Origin: Liolophura sinensis
Lineage: Eukaryota; Mollusca; Polyplacophora; Chitonida; Chitonidae
DNA: 64,000 nt
Reading direction: 5' to 3'
Assembly (NCBI RefSeq): GCF_032854445.1
Contig: NC_088306.1
Coordinates: forward strand, 24,835,764 to 24,899,763
Shown here: one piece after another, positions 1-11,700 of the stretch
Layout of the letters: each line of letters opens with the position of its first letter
How positions within the stretch are numbered: position 1 is the stretch's first letter
Program-made: the position numbers and the translations under genes
The notes under the pieces: generated by a model
Told to the model about the DNA's origin: nothing
Database searches by the model: none
Seen by the model: only the letters and a program-made list of their open reading frames with translations

Positions 1-170
1 ATTATGTAATCTGTTACAGATGTTCACATAGTTTTGTGTATGAGTGTTATCACATCTCAATGTGAGGTTCGATGTGTTTGAGTTGCCATGGTTGTGTACA
101 TATTCTTGATAAGTGACAAGGACTCGTGAGCGCCCCCCACCCCCCACCCCCCTGAATTTCATACATTTTA

Positions 171-410
171 TTTATTTATTTATTTGATTGGTGTTTTACG
201 CCGTACTCAAGAATGTTTCACTTATACGACGACGGCCAGCATTATGGTGGGAGGATCATACACTGTGCGTGGGAAGGTCTGCCAGCAACATGCGGATGGT
301 CGTGGGTTTCCCCCGGGCTCTGCCCAGTTTCCTGCCACCATAATGCTGGCCGCCGTCGTATAAGTCAAATATTCTTGAGTACGTCGTAAAACACCAATCA
401 AATAAACAAA
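171..410. repeat. Palindromic SINE-tail element (left arm)
   Basis: Both ends carry the same roughly 80-bp SINE 3' end in opposite orientation: it starts with gattggtgttttacgccgta on the left and ends with its reverse complement (..acaccaatcaaataaa) on the right. The centre holds SINE body sequence. Two tail-to-tail SINE copies or a fold-back derivative would explain it. Confidence 0.7.
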
Positions 411-775
411 TTACTAAAAGATGTGTTTACAACTGAAACACATTCCTTTCGCCAAAAAAAATGTAGACATTTTGACATAAAGAATGTAGGTCTTTATTGC
501 ATGAGGCCCAAAACAATCCGCATGGATCATTGAGTTCAACTTAAAATTAATTAATACAATGCCATCAAGTACCATGTATACTGAACTTGTCGAAGATTTT
601 CAAGCATGGTGGTAAGATAGTCAGCTGGGGGGAGAAAGATGAATGTGAAAATAGCTTATCAATGGTGTATGTTTGGAATCATTTGGAATGACTGACCCTG
701 ACCCTGGCTAATCATGATCATCGTCTTATAAGTAAAATATTTTTGATTAATGAGCGACTGAAAATGAATTAAAAT

Positions 776-885
776 AAATGATTATACTCCCGATGTGATT
801 AGCATTCCGAATGCATGAGAAAACAACATAAATGACTATACTCCCGATGTGTTTAGCATTCCGAATGCATGAGAATACAACACCA
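776..885. repeat. Two-copy tandem duplication of about 54 bp
   Basis: The words actcccgatgtg and tagcattccgaatgcatgag occur twice in the same order, about 54 bp apart. Confidence 0.75.
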
Positions 886-1910
886 CATCATCGACAAGCA
901 TCTGTGCTTGTGTCTGGGTCAGTTAATAGCCTTCGTAGGGTCACTGGCATGGGTAAAGCACAATTGCACAGGTGTTCTGAAAAGCGCATCTGCATATTTA
1001 TTAAATTCCACTCACATTCTGGCTAGGAAGTATAATTCAGCATAGTTACCGTCAAGCTCTTGTAAACAGCATAAGTACTTGGAAAACTTAGACGTGTTAT
1101 GAGTTTGAATGATCGCTGTCGTGTTGACATAAGGTAAAATGTAGAGAGATTTTTGATAGAATTGAATACACGTCATTATACACAAAGGTAAGGAATGGGA
1201 AAATGGAAGACTTTGACAGGTTGAACTATGAGGTCCAATCGCAGCAGAAACACATCGTTTTCTGCTGTAGAGCTACAGTGCTTGCGTACTACGTAAGTGT
1301 ATTTTGACGACTCATTATAGCATCACGTACCACAGGAGAGAACAGGAGGCGTGCATAGCTTTGGACCTCTTGTTACAGAGCGGTAAAAGTCTCCCTTTAA
1401 ATACTCTGTAAACCCGTCTTAAAGACATTTTATATTATACTAAATCATGATGCTAATAACCCAATCTTGAGAGCCTGTTCGTCAAGCAATTCAGTAAAAT
1501 GTTCAACCATATACCAATTTTGTTTAAAATGGTGCTTTGGCGAATAATACACAACGCTTGTCGACTCACTCAAATGTGTCAGATGCAACAGTAACCAGTG
1601 CATGGGATATTGTGATGATGAACACAGGACGCATGTTGTAATAAAGATGATTTCTTATTGATGATTCATTTAATATCAGTTAGATTATGTGTTACTAGAT
1701 TCCACTGTGTCTGTTGATCGATCAGTGTTCCAGATGCACTAGTTTAAACTTGAACACATTGGGTGAACGCTTTGGCACTTGTTCATGCACATTCACATTT
1801 TATTTTCACAAAATAAAATTTTCTTGTGGAAATGTGCTTAAGTCAAGTTTTTGTGGGGATTGTATACTGTGGTTGATGTTTAACATAAAGTAATAGGAAT
1901 ACGTGTACAT

Positions 1911-2185
1911 ATTTATTTATTTATTTGATTGATGTTTTACGCCACATTAAAGGCTATGTCACTTATACGACGGTGACCAGCATTATATGGGGGAGGAAAC
2001 CGGGCAGAGCTCGGGGGAACCCACTACCATCCGCAGGTTTCCGACAGACCTTCCCACGCACATCTTTTAAATGGTCTGATCCTCCCACCAAAATGGTGGC
2101 CGTCGCCGTATGAGTGAAATATTTTTGAGTATGGCGTAAAACACCAATCAAAAAAATACATAAATAAATAAATTAATAAATAAAG
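1911..2185. repeat. Palindromic SINE-tail element (right arm)
   Basis: This has the same structure as the block at 171-410, read in the opposite direction: SINE tails pointing outward at both ends around SINE body sequence. It is more diverged, with the tail reading cacattaaaggctatgtcac on its left side. Confidence 0.65.
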
Positions 2186-2695
2186 TGTATAAAATTCAGG
2201 GGGGGGGGTTAGTGAAGGTGGGGGGGGGGGCGCTTACGGGTCCTTGTCACTTGTCAAGAAGATGTACACTACCACGGCAATCATTTTAGAATCACCGGTG
2301 TTCATTAAGCATTTGACTTAATAAGGAAAGGGTTTAATGTGGTATTTTACTCACTGGTTCACCCATCCTATGCACATGAAGATATATACGTACACAGTTA
2401 AACACTTACGAATCGTGTATCATCGTGCACAGCCTTATATCATTGCTACATCAGTGGGACGTAAGTGCACCACGAGCTACATCCTGTTCACGCCACAAGC
2501 ACACAGTCATCTAGAAATCTGCGGGTATCCACAACTACACGTTCAGGTTTGTACAGTACGCTGTATTTTGCTTGCGGCAAGATAAGTTTGGCTTCAATAA
2601 TAATGACTGGCTTTGTTCTCAGAGATCAACAACTCTCGAATTAATCTTTCTATTTCTGGAAAATGTATAAGGTTTCTTTTTCATTTTTTTTCTAG

Positions 2696-2752
2696 AGAGA
2701 CATGGCGAGGAAAGAGGTAGAAAAATGTCTGGAATGGCTCCAGGACCAAAAG
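2696..2752 (+). CDS. Plakin exon 1 of those visible (residues 1-19)
   Basis: It reads RDMARKEVEKCLEWLQDQK, the start of a spectrin-like helix. The acceptor follows tttttttctag and the donor is aag/gtagga. Phase 0 at both ends. Confidence 0.8.
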
Positions 2753-5700
2753 GTAGGATAGAGTTATCTCCCGTTATTTAGAAGCCCACACCACCATTTA
2801 GTTTCGTCCAGGCTACTGGTTAAAACTATTTGGGTATGGCCTGTCCAGAAATTCATCAACCAACAGTCAGTCCACTCGAACTAAGTTAACTTTGGTTAAG
2901 TTAAACATTGCTATAGCAATATTCACTTCGGTGGCCTAATGGCTAGAGCAACGGAACAGGTCTTCTTTGCCTTGTGTCAGTATATATAACTGGTTGAGGT
3001 GTCATGTCTGGTGTCTTTGGTATGATACTTCAGAACTTTGGCGGAACTTGTCCCTGCCGTAGAAGACACCATATATGTACACACACCTAGTGACTCTTCG
3101 TCGTCATATGACTGAAAATTCAAATGAGTGAAATGACTTATATCAAACGATACCACCAACAAAAACCTCAAATTAGTCAGTCTTTCTTATTCTGTGTTAT
3201 TTCAATGTTTAGAACTACACATGCACGTCTTCATTCATTTCACTTATTCATGTGTTTGATGCCTTACATCGCACTCAAGAATATTTCACTTATACGACGG
3301 CGACTAGCATTTCGATAGGAGGAAACCACGACCATCTGTACTAATGAATATTGCATTTATTCGACGGCGGCCAGTACGCTACTACGAGAAAACCGTTCAC
3401 AGCCCGGGGGGGGGGGGAATCATGACCATCCGCAGGTTGGTGCCAGGTCTTCCCATGCTCCACCAGTGAGGATGAACTCACAGCGATAGTACTGGTGAAA
3501 GGCTGCTGTCATTGGCAGACTTACCACCAGGACACTACTGCTTACCCTTGTTTTACCTGACAGTAACGGGTACTTTTCTCTTAGCATCTTATCATTGAGC
3601 TGTAGCTTTGTGCACGGGGACGCACTGCCTTGGTTATAACAACAAGACATTTCACTTTATCGCATAGCATCAGCTATGTATTAATGTATTAGTGTTGTTC
3701 TACTGTATTAGAGTAGCAGTGTATTCTTTGTCTAATATTACCACCTCTTCTCCTTTCCGTAGACTGTACGTACGGTTTAAGATGCCTATCATTATAATAA
3801 AAGACTTACAGCATAGGGTGTAAAACCAGAAAATCAAAAATTACGTGATTAGTGATAAATGGTCAAACGTAACCAGTGAAATAGCCCTCTTATCTAGACA
3901 GAGATAATAATATGCCCACTCCAAACAATATATGTTCCAGATTTTGCATCTAATATTAGTTCTGCTTTGTGTTATGTTAGACGGGTTTGGAAACAGACCA
4001 GTTCGGTTGCAATAAGGCATCCGTCCAGGACGCAGCGTCCAAGCACAGATCCCGTCAGAAGATGATCCGAGATTACGGACGAGATGTCGACAGAGTTGTC
4101 CGATTGAAGGTAAACTCACCTGTACTTTTAGACAGGTGTCAACCCGCTTCTGTCTCTAACAACTGACGTTAAGTGTACAAAAAATATATAGCTTACCGTT
4201 TTCTGAAATAACAAAATTTACTCATTGCACAGTTAGCGTGAGTGTTCATGTAGAGACATCTACACACCAATAGGAATGTCCAAGAAAATATAAAAAAAAT
4301 CCCCTTTTTCCGCTATTTCCTACTGAAAAAGATAATCCGAGTCTGGGATGAGCATATACGACATGCCTTCAGATTCTGTAAAATGTAATACATGAATGGG
4401 ATAAGATTGCTATATTTGGTGAAAATGTGATGTTTCGTTTTGCAGGACTCTGATTGTGCGGACATCGTCAAACCTGTAGGAGCGGCGTATGAATCTCTGA
4501 GGGTAATGCCATCAAATCGTAATCTGTTGCTTTGTCCCAAATCTAAGACAACCCGCTGAATATATTCTGAAAAAATGGTTAGGATTGCTCATGAAATAGC
4601 CACGACTGACTCATAAGTAAGATCAACGTCGCTTTTGTAACTGTACATTTTGAACAATTGCACCCATGTTGGTTTGTGTTTAAGTGTTTATTTCTTAAAA
4701 ATGACACGTGGCAATAGGTTAGGTCCAGTGTTTTACATTCTTTTTAATAATTTGTCAATAAATATGATAAAGCAGATCAAGCTGATTTCTTGGAAATTAG
4801 TAAAAGTTCTTAATGAAGAGTTGAAAACGGTTAAAAGTGATTCATTTAAAAAAAAAAAGTGTTTTACTTTTATTTCATCATGTTTGTTTTCTCGTTTTCC
4901 AGGCGATGTCTTCAAAACGATCTTCCTGTCTTGAAGTACTTACACAAATCGCTAACCTGGAAGACTTTGCAGGTGTAAGTTTGTCTTTATAGTTAATGGA
5001 AATTGGCTTTGAAACGGATCCCTGTCTACATGTGTATACGAACTGTTAATATATCACATGATTATTATAGCTAAAATGCTAAAACTTATTACCTTGAATA
5101 ATATAAGTTATACCGAAGCTATCGAAAGAATGCAACAATGAAGTTTGATCTATAAGTCAGCTTTCACCATTCCTTGGCCCATTTATATCTATTGTGCCGA
5201 AATAGATAATCTGGACCAGCCCATCTGGACGTTCCAGCCAATGTGGACATTCCCAGCTAATATGGCCGTATATATGTCAATTAACTTTCGTAGGTCAGTG
5301 CACGAGTTCTTTTAAGAGCGTGCTGCCAGCATTCAATTTGATTTTCAATGATTGTTTTCCCAATAGGATCATTTTTGGATAATACCACATTTATTACCTT
5401 CGGCGTTATTACCCTTTCACTTTCAGTCGGCGGCAGCGGAGTTCACTGCCAGAGCTGTTCATTTGTCCAACTGCACCGAAAACAACAAAGAAAAGGCGCC
5501 TTCTCAAAGCAATGAGACTCTTGCCAAGACTGCTCAGGTATGTTGAAAGGTAGCAACGCCTGCACCTGTATTTGGTGTTAAGTTTAGCCTTACTCTTCTC
5601 AAAATAATTTAGGACGTAGCTCAGGGAATAACGTGCGCGACTCCAAACCATGAAGCAGACGATCCACTGGTGACCATAAATTGTCGACGAATCTCGCGTG

Positions 5701-8700
5701 GTTTTTTGCGCTCTCTTACGTACGTTGAAAACCATATGCCTTCCACCTGTACGACGTGCACGTCTACGCCACAACTAAGGAAGTTCACCAGTAACGTGCC
5801 AAAGATTTACGGTATAACTCTGGCATTCAGGTTTCCTCGCCCATAAAACTGACCGTCGCGTTGTTAAGTGAAACATTGTTGAGCATGGGGCTATTATAAA
5901 CAAGAATCAATCAGTTAATCTAAACAATATCTCTCTCACTAGAACAATCAGGTTAATGGATTGTGGAATCCAGGCCTGAAGAAACCATCTCCCTGATCAG
6001 ATATTCAACATTAATTCTATACCCTTCAGTTATAGGGACAGTTAACTTCACACAGAACGTTGTTGATTTCAGATGAATTACTCTTACATTTAATACTTGA
6101 AACTCAGATCTAAAATTTCCGCATATTTTCAGAGGATGGAAGAAGAGCAAAAGAAGAACGTGTAACTGTGTTAAAAATGATTTTAATTGACCTTTTTATA
6201 TGACCTTTTCTTAAGAACGTAACTCACCTAAAATTGCCGTCGGAGTATATGCCCAATTCTTTTTGCCTTTCTCCATACTGATGACGACTTGATTATGTCG
6301 TCGAATTTCGTGTGTAAAATTCAATTGAAGTTGTTTGCATTTGTCTTTTTTATTTACAGAAATGCATCGTTGCCGTGAGAGATAACTGGCGGTGGATTCA
6401 ACAGTCGATGAAATGTGCTGAGGTGCATCTAAAACACGCAGCCAATTATCAAGAGGTAACGATTTTAGTGCATCTAAAACGTGCAGCCAATTACCAAGAG
6501 CTAACGTTTTCAGTGCATCTAAAACACACAGCCATTTATCATGAGATATAAAATCTTCAATGCGTGGAAGATTCTTTGATCCGACTCTCATTGTAAAAAT
6601 ACGCCAAAATCTCCTGTGCTACATTGATAATATACTGGAAGTGGTTGGTGTATCAGGCAATTAAAAGGAAGAAAACATTATGCGCCAAAGTTACGTTCCA
6701 CGGTAATGTCTTAAAGCAGCACGCGACAGTTTCTTCTCATGCACAAATGCATGTGTGCCAAAACAAAAGAAATTCATATATGTAGGAGAAGTTTCACGTG
6801 GTAAATTTGCTTTCGTTCAAAGAAGGAAACGTATTATTATACGCCGTTCAGCCATTTTCAGCCATGTAACACATGAGAAAGTCAGAATGTCAGCAATCTT
6901 AGAAAACACAACTCAAGCTCATTCAGCGATGACAATCGTCAAAAGTGGAGGTTCATCTCACCACCAGGTGTCACACCATTTGTAACTTTTAGAAGATGGT
7001 ATATATACGTGTTGAAATAACATATTATCTCATTTAGCCGCAATAAAGAACTGAACATGAACCCACTTTCCATTTTAATACATCCTCCCTAATCCGAGCC
7101 ACAATACCCACTAACGAACCATTATTTGTTGAAAAACTCATATAGTTCAGAACTTTTCCGTGTAATTTACATAGACAAATATGCTAACTGATTATTGAAC
7201 TCTCGTTTGTCCAGTTTTTCCACGAGGTTGACGAATGTGAACACTGGATGAACACCACTCTCAGCCGCATCCACTTGTCCTTTGACCGTTCCAATCTCCA
7301 AGGCGACCGTGCTGATGCACGGGACATGATGAAAGAGATCAAGGTAAAGGGAGATAATTTGCTGATGTTGAGGTCGGGGCCTGAAACCTACGCTGATGAA
7401 GTAATCTGCAAATTTCTGAATGAAAGCTTCAAATCTTTTTACAATCTGCCGATGTTTTAACGAATTTTGTTTTTATTTATGTACCTAGAGGTTTCACGAC
7501 CTTTTCTAGATTTTATATATTGATGCTGTGGTCACAAAAATAGGCTGACAGCGTGATCAAAGTTTTCATTAGCCATTTCCAACATTGTTTTAACTTGTCG
7601 ACGTGGCCTTTCCAGGGTTTAATGAACCTGTATATATTTAATTATGGCCGTACTCATCATTTTCGGAATGGTAGTCAAATTTCGTTATGAAAAGATATAT
7701 GGATACATTTCAAATACATTCTCTCTTTGGTTTACATATAAAAAAACACTTAATATGTCCAATGATACTTTATTTTCACTTTCACTTGACTGTACAGTGT
7801 ATTATTCTACAAAATTTTTCCTTGTAACAAACATGTTCATTTCAATTTACGCTACTGAATCTCAGTCGTTAATTCAATGAACAGGTGGTAAAATCCCAGG
7901 TTAATCACAGAACTTGCGAGCCACAGGCTGCATTTGTAACAGAACCCTGTGTTTGATTCGCACATTTCAGGACGTCCTTTTGGCCTACCTCCAATGGCAG
8001 AGTCGGGTGGACAATCTGTTCGACAAGAGCAAAGACGTGGTTCCTCTTCCCGCCAGAACAAAACCCCTACAAGATCCCCGGCCTGTCGTGGCTCTAGCGG
8101 ACTACAAAGGAGATAAGGTGAGAGTCTTCAGCGAAGCACTTTGATACTTCTTGAAGTAGCCCCAAAACTCTGTTAAAAGTATCTTATCTGAGTTTAGTAA
8201 GTAGATCACAATGGGCATTTTAATGTCAGAAACCCGTTGATCTGTTAAAGTGCGCATTTATTTTCATCTTAAATATCGGGACAAAAAACCCTGAATTACT
8301 TTGGCACAATTAGTCTGTGTGTTTCTGGCCATGTGGATTTAATTGTCTTTGACATCATATCAGTTGTACTGTTACTTAAAAAGAATAACTTTACCATTTC
8401 TGAAAACAGTACTGGGAAATAGTGCTCTTTTTGAACGTTCTTTCATCAATTTCCTTTGTGTGTATTTCTCATTAAAACGAAAGTAATTACAGCTTGAAAG
8501 CCATGAGGCAACTAATAAGTAAATTAGATACAGGCTTTTAACTCGTGTTTGTAGAAGAGTTGGCTATGTGCTCAGTCCTCGACTTGCCCTTACTGATACT
8601 TTTGTTTTTTCCAGTTTGAAATGTTCGATGGTGAAACATTGACACTTGTGAACAACAGAGATATGCTAACATGGAGGGTAAGTTTTCAGGAAAGATTTTT

Positions 8701-11700
8701 AGCAATAATTTGTCATAATTTATTTAAATAAGTTTTGACAATGTTTCATTTCGTAAGCGTCTCCATACATCATCGGCAGGAACAATGACAGACTTTATGA
8801 ACTCACAGAATTTAAGAACTCATCATCGATGTAGTCATTGTCATCGACGTTATCTGTCTCACATCCTCCTCCTCGACATCCTCCTCATCATCATACAATC
8901 CCATCTTCATCAGTATTGGAGAGAGTGTGGATTCCTCTCATCGTCATTATCATCACCATTGTTATCATCATGATATACATCTTCATCACCGTCTTCCTCT
9001 TCGCCTCCACACAGGCCTAATCGTCATTGTCAACTGCATCTCCTCATTTTGTCATCATCGTCATTTATGATCACCATTTTTTCAGGTCTTCACAATTATC
9101 TTCCTAAGTGTTATATCTGAATAATCGTCAGCATCTTTCTTTCGTCATCATTTTATTCGTCACCGTAATATTTTTGTTAGGTGAGGAATGACAGAGGTCA
9201 GGAAGGTGAGGTCCCGTCTGTATGTCTTCTTATCCCGGGGCCCTACGGCCAGGCTGTCGACGCCGCTGTCAGGTAAGATGGCTAACCAGTAACTCAAACC
9301 CGCTACCTTTATTACCCGGTAATTAAGGACACATTTGTTTCATAAAATGTTTGGAATTTCAAGTCATTCTTAAGGCTATTTAAACTCTACCACTTGGCTC
9401 AGGCAGGTGAATAAAGTTAACCTGATATCACCGGATGAATGTTTGTGACAAATACCCTGACGTTGTGAGACAACTGCATTCGAATATGTCACGTCACTAT
9501 CCAAAGTCTTTTGATGCGTTAAATCGCCATATCGTGTTTTTGTTTTTATATGCCAACCCGAAAGGTGTAAAACAATAGGCTGTTGTTGCAATGGAGAGCT
9601 GCATCAAGCCCGTTCTATTTATCATCACCATACTTTGAACATCCCTTGATGGGTTCCGCGGTTGTCCCGTTTAGGTTCATTCCCGAGACTTTAAACCCGC
9701 CAAACTTGGTATTTCCCCGGTTTGGCTGTCGGCTTAAGGTGACACGCCAAGTACTGATCCGCCATGTAGTGGTCAGCCAGATGTCAACTCACTGAAACCG
9801 CTTGGAGCGTCGGGTCTGAAGTCATAGGCATGGCGCTTCACTGAGTTAGCACTATACAATCAGCCGGCATTGCAATCGGTCTGCTACAAGTATTCCCTCA
9901 ATAAAAAAAGAAATTATTGTTGTAATTAATTTTAAACCTCAACTTATCCCGCTGAAATTCCTCATCAGGGGAACATAACCATGGAAAGGGAGATAATCAA
10001 TTCGATAGACTGTAGACGATACTTTGATGCAGTACATTTCTCTATGTATACTTCTTTCCCTCATCAGACTTCGACTGCAGCTTCTTGCCATGTGGACGAC
10101 GAGCTTGAAGAGACTGGGGTATCAGATGATAGCCTTTATGAACCTGGTCTTCCGTGACTGGAATGATGACGAGGTATGTTTGATTCTTTTGAAAGAAGGG
10201 TCGTCAATCACGTAACTAGATGTATGTTTCTTTACATACGATATGTTTTTATTTCCAGCTTATTATCTCTGGGAGTATTTCATTGAATAAGACGTTTAAC
10301 GAGTAAAATAGTTCAATTGTGCCTCAAAGTTTTCAATAATTGAATTGGCAAGTATACCATTCCAAATATTAAGGATTAGTGACTTATGTTTTAATGCTTC
10401 TTTGAGGTGATTGATCGAAGACTGTATGAATGTAATAAATCATCTATACTGAGAAACATTTCCCCCCCTTGTTAATTGCGTGCCGTGCAGATGGATAAGC
10501 GAAAGGTAGGCTGATAACTGTTTCGTGATCTGAATGTCGTATTTTTGATTGGTTTCCCATTTTTTTGTTGTTTTTATTTTAACTTGAGGTGTATGGTTGT
10601 CTGTGGCTTTTATATGTGTACAAGTAACAGTTTTTGGTAATTTTTTAAATTTTATGTTTGATGAATGAAGACCCATTTAAAAGCCTTGCATGGTTTTTGT
10701 GTCCATGGGCAAGACAATTTTGATTGAAAAAATGTAATTGGTCTAAGTTATTGAGATGTCCATAAATTTATAAAAAAAATAAAAGTCATTATCGTTTATT
10801 TAAATCGATCTTAAATGTGTACATTAATTACTCTACAGTTGGGTTTACTGTTTTTATATCACAGCAAAGTTTTACTGTAATTATTTCCGGGTATGCATTT
10901 GATTGGTTGGTATTTTTTGTCGGTTTTTGTTGTTGTTGTTGTTGTTGCTTTCAACGTGTAATTATGGTTACTGATTTTTTTATAAGTTAGTGTTTAACAT
11001 TTGTCTTCACGGATATTTCTATCTATTCTTCGCTGTATGTTGACCAAAATGAAAGTTGTCAAAGTTTGTCGTCCGTTACTTATTGCTTACCATTAACAAA
11101 CTATCGATTATGACAGTCGATGACATTAGCTTTACTGTAAGCGAAATATCAGACAATGACTCACAAAGGTTATTTGTGAATAAAGACATATTAAGTAAGG
11201 TTGAAAAGGTATTGCTTTTGTCTAATGTTCCATGTTAACAAACTTGTATTAAATGTCGGTAATGCAATACTAATGAAATAATGCTAAAATGACATTTTCG
11301 CCCCCTTTCTCCAAGGACTGAAATCCACATGCTATACAAACGGTAGATAAATTCAACAAAACTAATTTTTAAATGCACAACTAAATCTTTGAAATGATAT
11401 TTATTGCATATCATGAACATTATTTCGTCGCTGATTTACCAAGGCTGGAAGACAGTTACATTACGCCTTTCACTATATGTCACGTAAATATGGAAAACTG
11501 GGAGGCATATTGGACGAACAGTAAAATATTGATTTTGTCGTTAGACTTTCGGTAATAAATAATTATTTAAACATTAAAAGTCTAAACGTGTCGTATTTTT
11601 TTAGTTCATGTACGTTCATTTTTTGAATGGGATAAAATCTTGACTAAAGGAGACGACAGGAATATTGTCCATGGTATTGGGCACAACATGCGCATGCCCA

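Larger units (their letters stand above)
83..2280. repeat. Large inverted repeat, arms 83-425 and 1905-2280
   Basis: Read on the opposite strand, the right arm matches the left in the same order: a block with tgacaaggac, a C-run (a G-run on the right), tgaattt, an attt-rich stretch, then the SINE-like palindrome. About 1.5 kb of single-copy sequence lies between the arms. Divergence between arms is modest and spread throughout. It could be a fold-back element or an inverted segmental duplication. Confidence 0.7.
1..2695. other. Spacer or intron 5' of the first recognised plakin exon
   Basis: No convincing exon was found here. The stretch holds two palindromic SINE-derived blocks (171-410 and 1911-2185) that form the inner parts of a larger inverted repeat (83-425 against about 1905-2280), plus a short tandem duplication near 776-885. 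Because the first recognised plakin exon starts mid-domain, this is probably intron or upstream gene sequence. Confidence 0.5.

Noticed and set aside
1197-1292. Possible extra plakin exon reading MEDFDRLNYEVQSQQKHIVF before a strong gtaagt donor
   Set aside because: No convincing acceptor in frame, and the end (CCRATVLAYY) does not look like a spectrin repeat.
8785-9020. Short open frames in the ATC-rich tract
   Set aside because: Low-complexity triplets without splice context; the tract lies in a plakin intron.
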